This document shows, piece after piece, positions 1 to 4,605 of a stretch of 6,736 nucleotides of DNA. This stretch comes from Cytophagales bacterium. Its GTDB lineage: Bacteria; Bacteroidota; Bacteroidia; Cytophagales; 172606-1. Positions within the stretch are counted from its first letter, which is position 1. Each line of letters opens with the position of its first letter. Made by a program: the position numbers and the translations under genes. The notes under the pieces were generated by a model. The model saw only the letters and a list, made by a program, of their open reading frames with translations, searched no databases and was not told the origin of the DNA. The stretch spans positions 1-6,736 of the forward strand of contig JALOMD010000152.1 of the NCBI GenBank assembly GCA_025455595.1. The letters run 5' to 3'.

Positions 1-845
1 ACGTCGTTGTTGCCGTAGTTGCGTTCGCGGGCGTTGGCGTAGTCATCGCCCACGGTGGCACGCGGGTCGAAGTCAAGGTTCATGTGGTACTTGGCCTTTT
101 TCTCAAAGTACTCGATGCCTTCCTTAAGTTGGCTTTCGATTTCGGCAACGGTGGCTCCCTGCGACATGGCGTTTTCCAAGATTTGCTTCACTTGCTCGCC
201 CACGGGATCGGCTGGCTTGTACGCCTGCAAGTCGGCCAAGGTGATGGGGTTTTTGTTGATTTGCTTCTTCACGTTTTCCAAGGCACTGCCAAACATCTGG
301 TACGTGAAATAGTTGTTCTGCGCCTCTTTCGATTCTTTCTCAAACTCGGCTTTCACTTTCTGGAACTTTTCGTACTCTTTCTTCTCGGCATCCGACAGTT
401 TGGACGGGTCGGCCTTGTCGAACTTGGGTTTCATCGCACGGTACAGGCGCGTGACCTCCAGGTTGTCGTAATGCACGCTGCTGTCTTTGCCGCCGATGAA
501 GTTCCAGCCGTATATGTCGTCCACGTAACCGTTCTTGTCGTCGTCCTTGCCGTTGTTGGGTATTTCCTTCTCGTTCACCCAAATCACCGGTTTCAGGTCT
601 TCGTGGTTCACGTCCACGCCGCCGTCAATCACGGCTACGATCACGGGCGTGGCTTTACGGCCTTTGAGCAGTTCTTGGTAGGCCCGCTCGGTGCTTACGC
701 CATAGACCTTGTCGGCCTGCGGATCGAGGTTGAACCAGTTTTCGGGGGCTTTGGTCTGGGCATCGCCCGACTGTGCCCATGCGGCGGTTGCCATGCTTGC
801 CGCCAAGCATACGCTTTGGGCGAGGTTTCTGAAGTTGATGCGCAT
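1..845 (-). CDS. Secreted subtilisin-like serine peptidase (family S8), N-terminal part
   Basis: The first 281 codons are present; the gene runs off the left edge. The start is the ATG at 845-843, followed by a signal peptide: basic N-terminus (MRINFRN), hydrophobic stretch to about residue 22 and an AWA|Q cleavage site after residue 24, so the product is exported. Residues 68-84 read VIVAVIDGGVDVNHEDL, the S8 block around the catalytic Asp, here Asp74. A Lys/Glu-rich, probably helical insert follows (about residues 128-265). The window ends at RNYGNNDV, the kind of sequence that precedes the HGTHVAG catalytic-His block in Bacteroidota S8 peptidases. The His and Ser blocks and any C-terminal sorting domain lie outside, so activity cannot be confirmed. 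Its likely role is extracellular or periplasmic protein degradation; the substrate is unknown. It has no co-directional neighbour except the tRNA about 560 bp upstream, which has its own terminator. Confidence 0.9.
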   Translation of the reverse strand, partial: MRINFRNLAQSVCLAASMATAAWAQSGDAQTKAPENWFNLDPQADKVYGVSTERAYQELLKGRKATPVIVAVIDGGVDVNHEDLKPVIWVNEKEIPNNGKDDDKNGYVDDIYGWNFIGGKDSSVHYDNLEVTRLYRAMKPKFDKADPSKLSDAEKKEYEKFQKVKAEFEKESKEAQNNYFTYQMFGSALENVKKQINKNPITLADLQAYKPADPVGEQVKQILENAMSQGATVAEIESQLKEGIEYFEKKAKYHMNLDFDPRATVGDDYANARERNYGNND

Positions 846-850
846 TGATA

Positions 851-883
851 GAAGTCGTTAGTGATGAGTCGTAAGTCGTAAGT
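851..883. repeat. Short-word tract AGTCGTTAGT / AGTCGTAAGT
   Basis: The words GTCGTTAGT, GTCGTAAGT and GTCGTAAGT repeat imperfectly with AGTCGTAAGT at the core. The reverse complement of 1111-1134 matches 24 bases of this tract at 18 positions, so the two tracts form a diverged inverted pair. Confidence 0.5.
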
Positions 884-922
884 ACTTGGTCATTAGCATT
901 TAGCTATTGGCTTTCTACTTGA

Positions 923-953
923 CAAATCGAGAAATAGATTGAACTAAATGCAA
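923..953 (-). promoter_or_regulatory. Possible promoter for the S8 peptidase
   Basis: On the minus strand TTG (953-951) is followed after 20 nt by TCGATTTG (930-923). This differs at one position from the Bacteroidota -7 element TANNTTTG, and the spacing fits the phylum's -33/-7 layout. It would give a leader of roughly 70 nt. The site lies inside the repeat shared with the pnp upstream region, and the -7 match is not kept in that other copy, so this is tentative. Confidence 0.35.
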
Positions 954-970
954 GTGAAGACTTAGGTCGT

Positions 971-995
971 GTTTTGGGCAATTTCTGCTCAAAAC
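971..995. repeat. GTTTTGGGCA palindrome, copy 1
   Basis: GTTTTGGGCA (971-980) pairs with TGCTCAAAAC (986-995) around a 5-nt loop: ten pairs including one G-T wobble. It belongs to the family of seven related palindromes in this window, all in spacers. No T-run follows on either strand, so it is not a textbook terminator. Confidence 0.75.
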
Positions 996-1110
996 GCTTT
1001 TCCTAAACTAATTCGTATCCCGTGCCTTATTAATGTCTTGCCAAAGGTTAGGTTTTGTTGTTTCCCACAAGCAAAATCACCGCAAATGGCTGGCCATCCG
1101 TCGCATTTCT

Positions 1111-1134
1111 ACTGACGACTTGCCACTGACGACC
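1111..1134. repeat. Direct repeat of ACTGACGACYT
   Basis: ACTGACGAC occurs at 1111-1119 and again at 1125-1133, 14 bases apart. Its reverse complement resembles the tract at 851-883. Function unknown. Confidence 0.55.
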
Positions 1135-1187
1135 TACTACTATTTTCAGCAGAAGTGACTTTCAGAGGTTGTCTAAAATTCAGTTTT

Positions 1188-1226
1188 GACGGGCGTTTAG
1201 AGCAAAAACCGCCCAAAACGCCCGTC
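1188..1226. repeat. GCGTTT palindrome inside the MITE-like element
   Basis: GACGGGCGTTT (1188-1198) and AAACGCCCGTC (1216-1226) are perfect reverse complements around a 17-nt loop. The inner 29 bases (1193-1221) match the spacer palindrome family and agree with 3721-3747 at 22 of 27 positions over 1193-1219. Confidence 0.75.
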
Positions 1227-1281
1227 TTTTGTCTTGACCGAGCCTGTGGTTCCGGTCTTCCCGCCCTGCGGGATGACCTGC
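1193..1281 (+). repeat. Two-hairpin repeat unit, copy 1 (partner at 3721-3808)
   Basis: Over 66 aligned bases 1193-1258 and 3721-3786 agree at about 51 positions, including the shared run GAGCCTGTG and, one base further on, TTCCGGTCT. The second hairpin then follows: GGTC-T-TCCCGC-CCT-GCGGGA-T-GACC (1254-1278). The partner hairpin has the same outer GGTC/GACC and a three-base loop but a different inner stem. Both copies then continue with GACCTGC and, a few bases later, CCGTTTT. Confidence 0.7.
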
Positions 1282-1368
1282 GTTCAAAACCGTTTTAGCC
1301 GATCCCGACAAGTCGGGACGCTTGAGCCAAACGAAATTTTAAACAACCTCTCACAGCGGGAAGACATG

Positions 1369-1394
1369 AAAAAAGCCCCGCAATGGCAGGGCTT
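1369..1394 (-). terminator. Intrinsic terminator of the tRNA gene
   Basis: On the minus strand AAGCCC (1394-1389) pairs with GGGCTT around a TGCCATTGCG loop and runs straight into a T-tract ending at 1369. It starts about nine bases past the tRNA 3' end. Confidence 0.8.
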
Positions 1395-1402
1395 CGACGG
1401 AG

Positions 1403-1476
1403 TACCGAGGACGGGAGTTGAACCCGTGACCTCAGGGTTATGAATCCTGTGCTCTAACCAACTGAGCTACCTCGGC
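1403..1476 (-). tRNA. tRNA with CAT anticodon (probably elongator Met; Ile2 not excluded)
   Basis: A complete 74-nt cloverleaf reads from 1476 to 1403. The acceptor stem is GCCGAGG / CCTCGGT with a G-U pair at the first position, the D arm is GCTC-AGTTGGTTA-GAGC, the anticodon stem is CAGGA / CCCTG with loop TTCATAA, the variable loop is AGGTC, and the T arm is ACGGG-TTCAACT-CCCGT. The discriminator is A and no CCA is encoded, so CCA must be added afterwards. The pair next to the anticodon loop is an A-C mismatch. The first acceptor pair is closed, if only by wobble, which argues weakly against initiator tRNA. CAT is also read as isoleucine when lysidine-modified, so the identity is probable rather than proven. 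Confidence 0.93.
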
Positions 1477-1489
1477 GAAAAACGGGTCA

Positions 1490-1521
1490 CAAAGGTAGAG
1501 GGTTTTGGTTTTACTTTACAA
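1490..1521 (-). promoter_or_regulatory. Promoter of the tRNA (Bacteroidota -33/-7 type)
   Basis: On the minus strand TTG (1521-1519) is separated by 21 nt from TACCTTTG (1497-1490), a perfect match to TANNTTTG. Transcription should start a few bases before the tRNA 5' end at 1476. The site also shows why the START-like gene is unlikely to begin at the upstream ATG at 1505, which lies within it. Confidence 0.75.
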
Positions 1522-1576
1522 GATTTTTTTTAAATATTTGCGGTGGCGAATGCGCTGCACCCAACCTTGTTTCAAA

Positions 1577-1972
1577 ATGGAGAAGTACAAGTTTTCGGCG
1601 GAGTACGAGATGAAAGCCTCACCCAAAATGCTGTTTTCGTACTTCACCACCCCGGTCGGCTTGGCGCAATGGTTCGCTGACGATGTGTCGGTTGACGGCG
1701 GCAAGGTCTTCAACTTCAAGTGGGACAATCAGCCGCACTACGCCCGCATTACCGCCCAGCGGCTCAACCGGTATGTGCGTTTCGAGTTTTTGAGCGACGA
1801 AGGAAAAGAGACCGACAACCCCAACTACATCGAATTCAAACTCGACCAGAACGAAATGACCCAGTCGTCGTTCTTGAAAGTGACCGACTATTCCGAGACC
1901 GAAAACGCCGACGACCTCCACGAACTCTGGGAAAACCTCATCGCCTCGCTCCGCGAAACGGTAGGAGGTTAG
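1577..1972 (+). CDS. START/SRPBCC-fold (AHSA1-like) small protein
   Basis: 131 residues, beginning MEKYKFSAEYEMKASPKMLF. The pattern is a small helix-grip (START-like) domain: an N-terminal beta strand, then SPKMLFSYFTTPVGLAQWFADDV (about residues 15-37) with the GL-x-x-WFADDV block seen in AHSA1-type proteins, a run of strands (about residues 43-105), and a C-terminal amphipathic helix DLHELWENLIASLRETV (113-129) that would close the hydrophobic cavity. Bacteroidota carry a conserved protein of this type with no established ligand or activity. I chose the ATG at 1577 over the in-frame ATG at 1505 because the family begins close to this Met, the added 24 residues do not look like a domain, and 1505 lies in the tRNA promoter. 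The permease gene follows on the same strand after 191 bp that hold a large inverted repeat, so shared transcription is possible but unproven. Confidence 0.85.
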   Translation: MEKYKFSAEYEMKASPKMLFSYFTTPVGLAQWFADDVSVDGGKVFNFKWDNQPHYARITAQRLNRYVRFEFLSDEGKETDNPNYIEFKLDQNEMTQSSFLKVTDYSETENADDLHELWENLIASLRETVGG

Positions 1973-1976
1973 GTTT

Positions 1977-2111
1977 TCGATGCTTCGTACTTCGATGCTT
2001 CGTGAAAGCGTTTCAGGCAAAATTTGTCCAAATTGAAAATCCCGCGACAGGTGGGAATACCAAACACTAAACGGTAGATAAATCTCGAAGCATCGAAGTA
2101 CGAAGCATCGA
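1977..2111. repeat. Perfect 26-bp inverted repeat with 83-nt spacer
   Basis: The arms 1977-2002 and 2086-2111 are exact reverse complements. Each arm is itself two copies of TCGATGCTTCG (or CGAAGCATCGA) joined by four bases (TACT or AGTA), a 15-bp period. The 83-nt spacer contains a decayed copy of the GCGTTTTGGGC palindrome (2008-2034) and TCCC...GGGA complementarity (about 2040-2057). In RNA it would form one long stem between the START-like gene and the permease gene. It could affect transcript stability or termination or be a mobile relic; no function is shown. Confidence 0.85.
2008..2034. repeat. Decayed GCGTTTTGGGC palindrome
   Basis: The sequence GCGTTTCAGGCAAAA followed by TTTGTCCAAATTG tracks the family consensus through the centre, but several pairs in the outer stem are broken. 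It lies in the loop of the 26-bp inverted repeat. Confidence 0.5.
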
Positions 2112-2163
2112 GAAGGTACGGTTTTTGCGGCCCGGTTCCGGGTGATTTCCTCCACCGGCAAGC

Positions 2164-3663
2164 ATGAAAAAAATTCACAAACTCGTACTCAAGGCGTTTC
2201 TCGGGCCGTTTGCACTCACCTTCGCGGTGGTCGTTTTCATATTCGTCACCCAAACGCTGGTCAAGTACTTTGAGGAAATCGTGGGCAAGGGGCTCGGTCT
2301 CATGGTCTATGCCAAGCTGTTGTTCTATTTCGCCGTCAACACTTCGACGGTGGCCTTTCCGCTGGCTATCCTGCTGTCTTCCCTCATCACGTTCGGCAAC
2401 CTCGGCGAATTCAACGAAATCACCGCCATGAAAGGGGCAGGCATTTCGCTGGTGCGGGTGCTGGCACCGGTGTTCTGGTTTGCCGTGGGCCTGACGCTGT
2501 TCGCCTTTTGGTTCAACAACAACGTCGTCCCCAAGGCCAACCTGAATGCCTATAGCTTGTTGTACGACATCCGGCAAAAGAAACCCTCGCTTTCCATCAA
2601 AGAGGGCATTTTTTACAACGGACTTGACGGCGTGAGCATCAAGGCCAACCACAAGTACCCGGACGGCAAGAGCATGAGGGAAGTGATTATCTACGACCAC
2701 CGGGACGGCTACGGCAACAGCAGCGTCATTTTGGCAGACTCGGCGCAGATGTACAACATCCTCAGCGGCAAATACTTGGTGTTCGAGTTGTTCAACGGCA
2801 CCAAGTACGACGACCACACCGCCACCAACCGGCCCGACCAAAAAGGCCAGTTCATGCGCAACAATTTCAAGCACACCAAGTTGGTGTTCAGCTTGGCCTC
2901 GTTCGAGATGGATACCACCGACCAGAGCCTGTTCAAGTATGACCGGCTGATGAAAAACTTCACCGAACTGCGCCAGACCGCCGACTCGCTGAACCGTGAC
3001 GTGGCAAAGAAAAGACAGACCACCGAGGCGGGCATGACGCAATACTACTACCACCACTTGAAACGAGTGGACACTGCCGCCCGTGCCGTGAAAATGACGA
3101 ACCCGCGCCGCAATTGGCTCGACTCAACGGTGCGCCGCCAAGACGAGCAGCCGATTTACCAGAAAGCCAACCTCTATGAAACCGCCGCCAACCAAGCCCG
3201 CAACGTGAAAAGCAACTTGGAAGGCAGCCTCTACCAAGTGGAAAACGCGGCCAAGGAATACCGGGTGTTTGCCGTAGAGCGTCACCGGCGGTTCACGCAG
3301 TCGGTGGCGTGCTTGGTCATGTTCCTGATTGGGGCACCGCTGGGGGCCATCATCCGCAAAGGCGGCTTGGGCGTGCCGGTGCTGGTATCCATCGGCTTCT
3401 TTATCATATTCTACGTGCTTACATTGCTGGGCGAGAAATGGGCCAAGGAAGGACTTGTACAGGTGATTTACGGCACATGGCTCGCTGATTTCGTCTTGTT
3501 CCTCATCGGGTTGTTCTTCCTGCGCCAAGCTCGCCACGACTCCCGCCTGTTCGATGCCGACGCGTACAAAATCGCCTTCAACCGCTTCTTGGCACGTTTT
3601 CGCAAGAAAGGCACCCGCCCCGCCGCCATCACCGACCCGCAACCCGCCGAAACAACGGTGTGA
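2164..3663 (+). CDS. LptF/LptG family permease (YjgP/YjgQ), lipopolysaccharide export
   Basis: 499 residues. Family members are inner-membrane subunits of the LptB2FG complex, which extracts lipopolysaccharide from the inner membrane and pushes it along the Lpt bridge to the outer membrane. Six membrane segments are visible: about 12-34, 46-77 and 96-119, then a large periplasmic part (120-375), then 377-397, 402-423 and 437-456. Between segments 2 and 3 lies GEFNEITAMKGAGISLVRV (81-99), the cytoplasmic coupling-helix region that contacts the LptB ATPase. The periplasmic part starts as a jellyroll-like beta region (about 140-250) and continues into a charged, probably helical stretch (about 258-372), which makes the protein longer than the roughly 360-residue E. 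coli LptF and LptG. The tail (457-499) is basic and then Pro/Ala-rich. The ATG at 2164 gives a standard MKKIHKLVLKAF start. I cannot tell F from G. No clear promoter or terminator is seen beside it. Confidence 0.92.
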   Translation: MKKIHKLVLKAFLGPFALTFAVVVFIFVTQTLVKYFEEIVGKGLGLMVYAKLLFYFAVNTSTVAFPLAILLSSLITFGNLGEFNEITAMKGAGISLVRVLAPVFWFAVGLTLFAFWFNNNVVPKANLNAYSLLYDIRQKKPSLSIKEGIFYNGLDGVSIKANHKYPDGKSMREVIIYDHRDGYGNSSVILADSAQMYNILSGKYLVFELFNGTKYDDHTATNRPDQKGQFMRNNFKHTKLVFSLASFEMDTTDQSLFKYDRLMKNFTELRQTADSLNRDVAKKRQTTEAGMTQYYYHHLKRVDTAARAVKMTNPRRNWLDSTVRRQDEQPIYQKANLYETAANQARNVKSNLEGSLYQVENAAKEYRVFAVERHRRFTQSVACLVMFLIGAPLGAIIRKGGLGVPVLVSIGFFIIFYVLTLLGEKWAKEGLVQVIYGTWLADFVLFLIGLFFLRQARHDSRLFDADAYKIAFNRFLARFRKKGTRPAAITDPQPAETTV

Positions 3664-3720
3664 ATGAAAGCCGGAACGCGGAAAAAGTAGGCAGTGGCAG
3701 CAGCAGTGGGCAGCCATGCA

Positions 3721-3808
3721 GCGTTTTAGGCAAAAATTGCCCAAAACACGTGCTTATTGTCTTTGGCGAGCCTGTGCTTCCGGTCTGACGCACAGCGTGC
3801 AGACCTGC
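3721..3808 (+). repeat. Two-hairpin repeat unit, copy 2 (partner at 1193-1281)
   Basis: The first hairpin pairs GTTTTAGGCAA (3723-3733) with TTGCCCAAAAC (3737-3747), ten pairs with one A-C mismatch and an AAA loop. A linker close to that of copy 1 follows. The second hairpin is GGTCTG-ACGC-ACA-GCGT-g-CAGACC (3782-3805). Unlike copy 1, no GAGGTTGT terminal repeats surround this unit. Confidence 0.7.
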
Positions 3809-3819
3809 TTGTGACAGCC

Positions 3820-3844
3820 GTTTTGGGCAATTTTCGCCCAAAAC
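3820..3844. repeat. GTTTTGGGC palindrome
   Basis: GTTTTGGGC (3820-3828) and GCCCAAAAC (3836-3844) are a perfect 9-bp stem with a 7-nt AT-rich loop. It is the second of three family members in 182 bp. Confidence 0.8.
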
Positions 3845-3873
3845 AAGATTGTCAGGACGGGCTTCGCCGCCAA

Positions 3874-3902
3874 GCGTTTTGGGCAAAAATCACCCAAAAC
3901 GC
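3874..3902. repeat. GCGTTTTGGG palindrome
   Basis: GCGTTTTGGG (3874-3883) and CCCAAAACGC (3893-3902) form a perfect 10-bp stem with a 9-nt loop. This is the longest perfect stem of the standalone copies and is close to the family consensus. Confidence 0.82.
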
Positions 3903-3908
3903 CACCAG

Positions 3909-3945
3909 CCATTCAACTATACAACCATTTATCCATTCAACCATT
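3909..3945. repeat. CCATTCAACYAT tract
   Basis: CCATTCAACTAT (3909-3920) and CCATTCAACCAT (3933-3944) lie 24 bases apart with a related ACAACCATTTAT between them. It sits just upstream of the rpsO promoter. Function unknown. Confidence 0.5.
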
Positions 3946-3965
3946 AAAATAATTTCCCCCAACCT

Positions 3966-3996
3966 TTGCAATTCAGCCAAAGTCCCTCTACCTTTG
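3966..3996 (+). promoter_or_regulatory. rpsO promoter (Bacteroidota -33/-7 type)
   Basis: TTG (3966-3968, within TTTG) is followed after 20 nt by TACCTTTG (3989-3996), a perfect TANNTTTG. Transcription should start near 4001-4004, giving a leader of about 53 nt. The -7 octamer is identical to that of the tRNA promoter in this window. Confidence 0.78.
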
Positions 3997-4003
3997 CGTT
4001 CTG

Positions 4004-4051
4004 TTTTATCAAAGAATTCCTGAGATAAAAATTATATTAACAAAGCGTTAA
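4004..4051 (+). promoter_or_regulatory. Two-hairpin rpsO leader, candidate S15 autoregulatory site
   Basis: TTTTATC (4004-4010) pairs perfectly with GATAAAA (4024-4030) around a 13-nt loop. TTAAC (4037-4041) then pairs with GTTAA (4047-4051) around AAAGC, ending four bases before the ATG at 4056. Ribosomal protein S15 represses its own mRNA in several bacteria through leader structures that differ between lineages. Whether this leader does so is inference; both stems are AT-rich and modest. Confidence 0.4.
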
Positions 4052-4055
4052 AAAA

Positions 4056-4331
4056 ATGTATTTAACTTCTGAGAAAAAGCAAGAGTTGTTTCAGCAACAC
4101 GGTTTCGCCAAGCAAAGCACCGACACCGGTTCGCCCGAAGCCCAGATTGCGCTGTTCACCTACCGCATCAATCACCTGACCGAGCACCTGAAGACCCACA
4201 AGAAAGACTACGGCACCCGCTTGGGCCTGCTCAAGCTGGTAGGCAAACGCCGCCGGTTGCTCGACTACTTGCAAAAGGTTGACATTGAGCGGTACCGCTC
4301 AATCATCAGCGAGCTTGGCATCAGAAAATAA
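4056..4331 (+). CDS. rpsO: 30S ribosomal protein S15
   Basis: 91 residues, close to the usual 89, starting MYLTSEKKQELF. S15 is a primary 16S rRNA-binding protein of the central domain that organises the small-subunit platform and contributes to an intersubunit bridge. Conserved blocks are visible: DTGSPEAQIALFTYRINHL (23-41), HLKTHKKDYGTRLGLLKLV (44-62) with the family's HKKD-x-x-(S/T)R signature, and KRRRLLDYL (64-72), then the final helix. The start follows an A-rich leader with no strong Shine-Dalgarno sequence, normal for this phylum. Its own promoter precedes it and an intrinsic terminator follows, so it looks monocistronic, though pnp is the next gene on the same strand. Confidence 0.98.
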   Translation: MYLTSEKKQELFQQHGFAKQSTDTGSPEAQIALFTYRINHLTEHLKTHKKDYGTRLGLLKLVGKRRRLLDYLQKVDIERYRSIISELGIRK

Positions 4332-4337
4332 GCCCTC

Positions 4338-4372
4338 AAAAGGGAACTTTCCGAACGGTGGTTCCCTTTTTT
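4338..4372 (+). terminator. Intrinsic terminator of rpsO
   Basis: AAAAGGGAAC (4338-4347) and GTTCCCTTTT (4361-4370) form a perfect 10-bp stem, followed by further T residues. The 13-nt loop contains a CCG-AA-CGG mini-stem. It begins six bases past the stop codon, so most rpsO transcripts should end before pnp. Confidence 0.88.
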
Positions 4373-4605
4373 CATTAACTCCGCGTTCGCACCCGCGCAC
4401 GGACACACGACCGAACCCATTGAAAGCGGCCATTTGACAAAGCGGTAATTGTTTGCAACTCCATCGGTTGATAGTTTCTCTCCCTTCGGTGCAACCCCAC
4501 TGCCCTGCCATTGGCAGACTTTTCGCAGGTGAACCCGGCCCGTGCCGTAGGTTGCTGGCAAAGCGACCGAAAGCGGTTCCGGGATTTGTCGTTTTATAAG
4601 TATCA

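Larger units (their letters stand above)
851..997 (+). repeat. Dispersed intergenic repeat, copy 1 (partner at 4606-4777)
   Basis: This segment shares ordered words with the region upstream of pnp: an AGTCGTTAGT-type tract, AGCTATTG (902-909), CTTGACAA (918-925), AAATAGAT followed by a GAACT-like run (932-945), and a GTTTTGGGC palindrome followed by AAAACGCTT (991-999). Order and orientation are the same in both copies but spacing differs, with this copy shorter. The similarity is judged by eye and interrupted by gaps, so the ends are approximate. Confidence 0.5.
1162..1353. mobile_element. MITE-like element with terminal inverted repeats and TCA target duplication
   Basis: The element spans 1165-1350 (186 bp). 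The left end GAGGTTGTCTAAAATT (1165-1180) and the reverse complement of the right end, GAGGTTGTTTAAAATT (1350-1335), agree at 15 of 16 positions, and a further GTTT matches just inside. TCA flanks both ends (1162-1164 and 1351-1353), as expected for a 3-bp target duplication. There is no transposase inside, so it would depend on an enzyme supplied elsewhere. Three-base TNA duplications are typical of some IS5-group elements, but that family assignment is inference. Inside are an 11-bp perfect stem (1188-1198 with 1216-1226), a second hairpin (1254-1278), and TCCCGAC-AA-GTCGGGA (1303-1318). Confidence 0.7.
846..1402. other. Gene-free spacer between the S8 peptidase and the tRNA
   Basis: I find no credible coding region here. 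The spacer holds a possible peptidase promoter, a short-word repeat tract with a diverged inverted partner (851-883 and 1111-1134), a long dispersed repeat ending in a palindrome (851-997), a MITE-like element (1165-1350) and the tRNA terminator (1369-1394). In the stretch 1000-1110 I see only a short TGGCTGGCCA near-palindrome at 1087-1096. Confidence 0.8.
3664..4055. other. Gene-free spacer between the permease gene and rpsO
   Basis: No credible coding region. From left to right it holds a GGCAGTGGCAGCAG-like purine-rich stretch (3690-3713), three spacer palindromes (3721-3750, 3820-3844, 3874-3902), a hairpin at 3782-3805, a CCATTCAAC tract (3909-3945), and the rpsO promoter and leader (3966-4055). 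Confidence 0.8.

Noticed and set aside
84..848. 254-residue plus-strand open frame
   Set aside because: It is the antisense of the S8 peptidase. The minus strand encodes a signal peptide and the catalytic-Asp block, whereas this frame is rich in Val, Leu and Phe with no recognisable domain.
971..995. Intrinsic terminator
   Set aside because: The stem is good, but no T-run follows on either strand and the same palindrome recurs in spacers regardless of gene orientation.
1234..1443. 69-residue plus-strand open frame
   Set aside because: It runs from the MITE-like element into the antisense of the tRNA; its GVEPVTSGL end is a common artefact of translating across a tRNA gene.
1484..1560. Promoter of the START-like gene
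   Set aside because: AATATTTG near 1536-1543 differs from TANNTTTG and no well-spaced TTG accompanies it, so I did not call one.
1505..1576. Upstream ATG extending the START-like protein by 24 residues
   Set aside because: It overlaps the tRNA promoter, and the added residues are outside the usual domain start; the ATG at 1577 fits better.
1969..3057. 362-residue minus-strand open frame
   Set aside because: Antisense shadow of the permease gene, His/Val-rich with no domain. The plus strand has a clear six-segment membrane protein.
3124..3744. 206-residue minus-strand open frame
   Set aside because: Antisense of the 3' end of the permease gene and the following repeats, with no recognisable domain.
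3721..3902. CRISPR-like array
   Set aside because: There are only three palindromes, they differ in sequence, the intervals are unequal, and there is no leader or cas gene.
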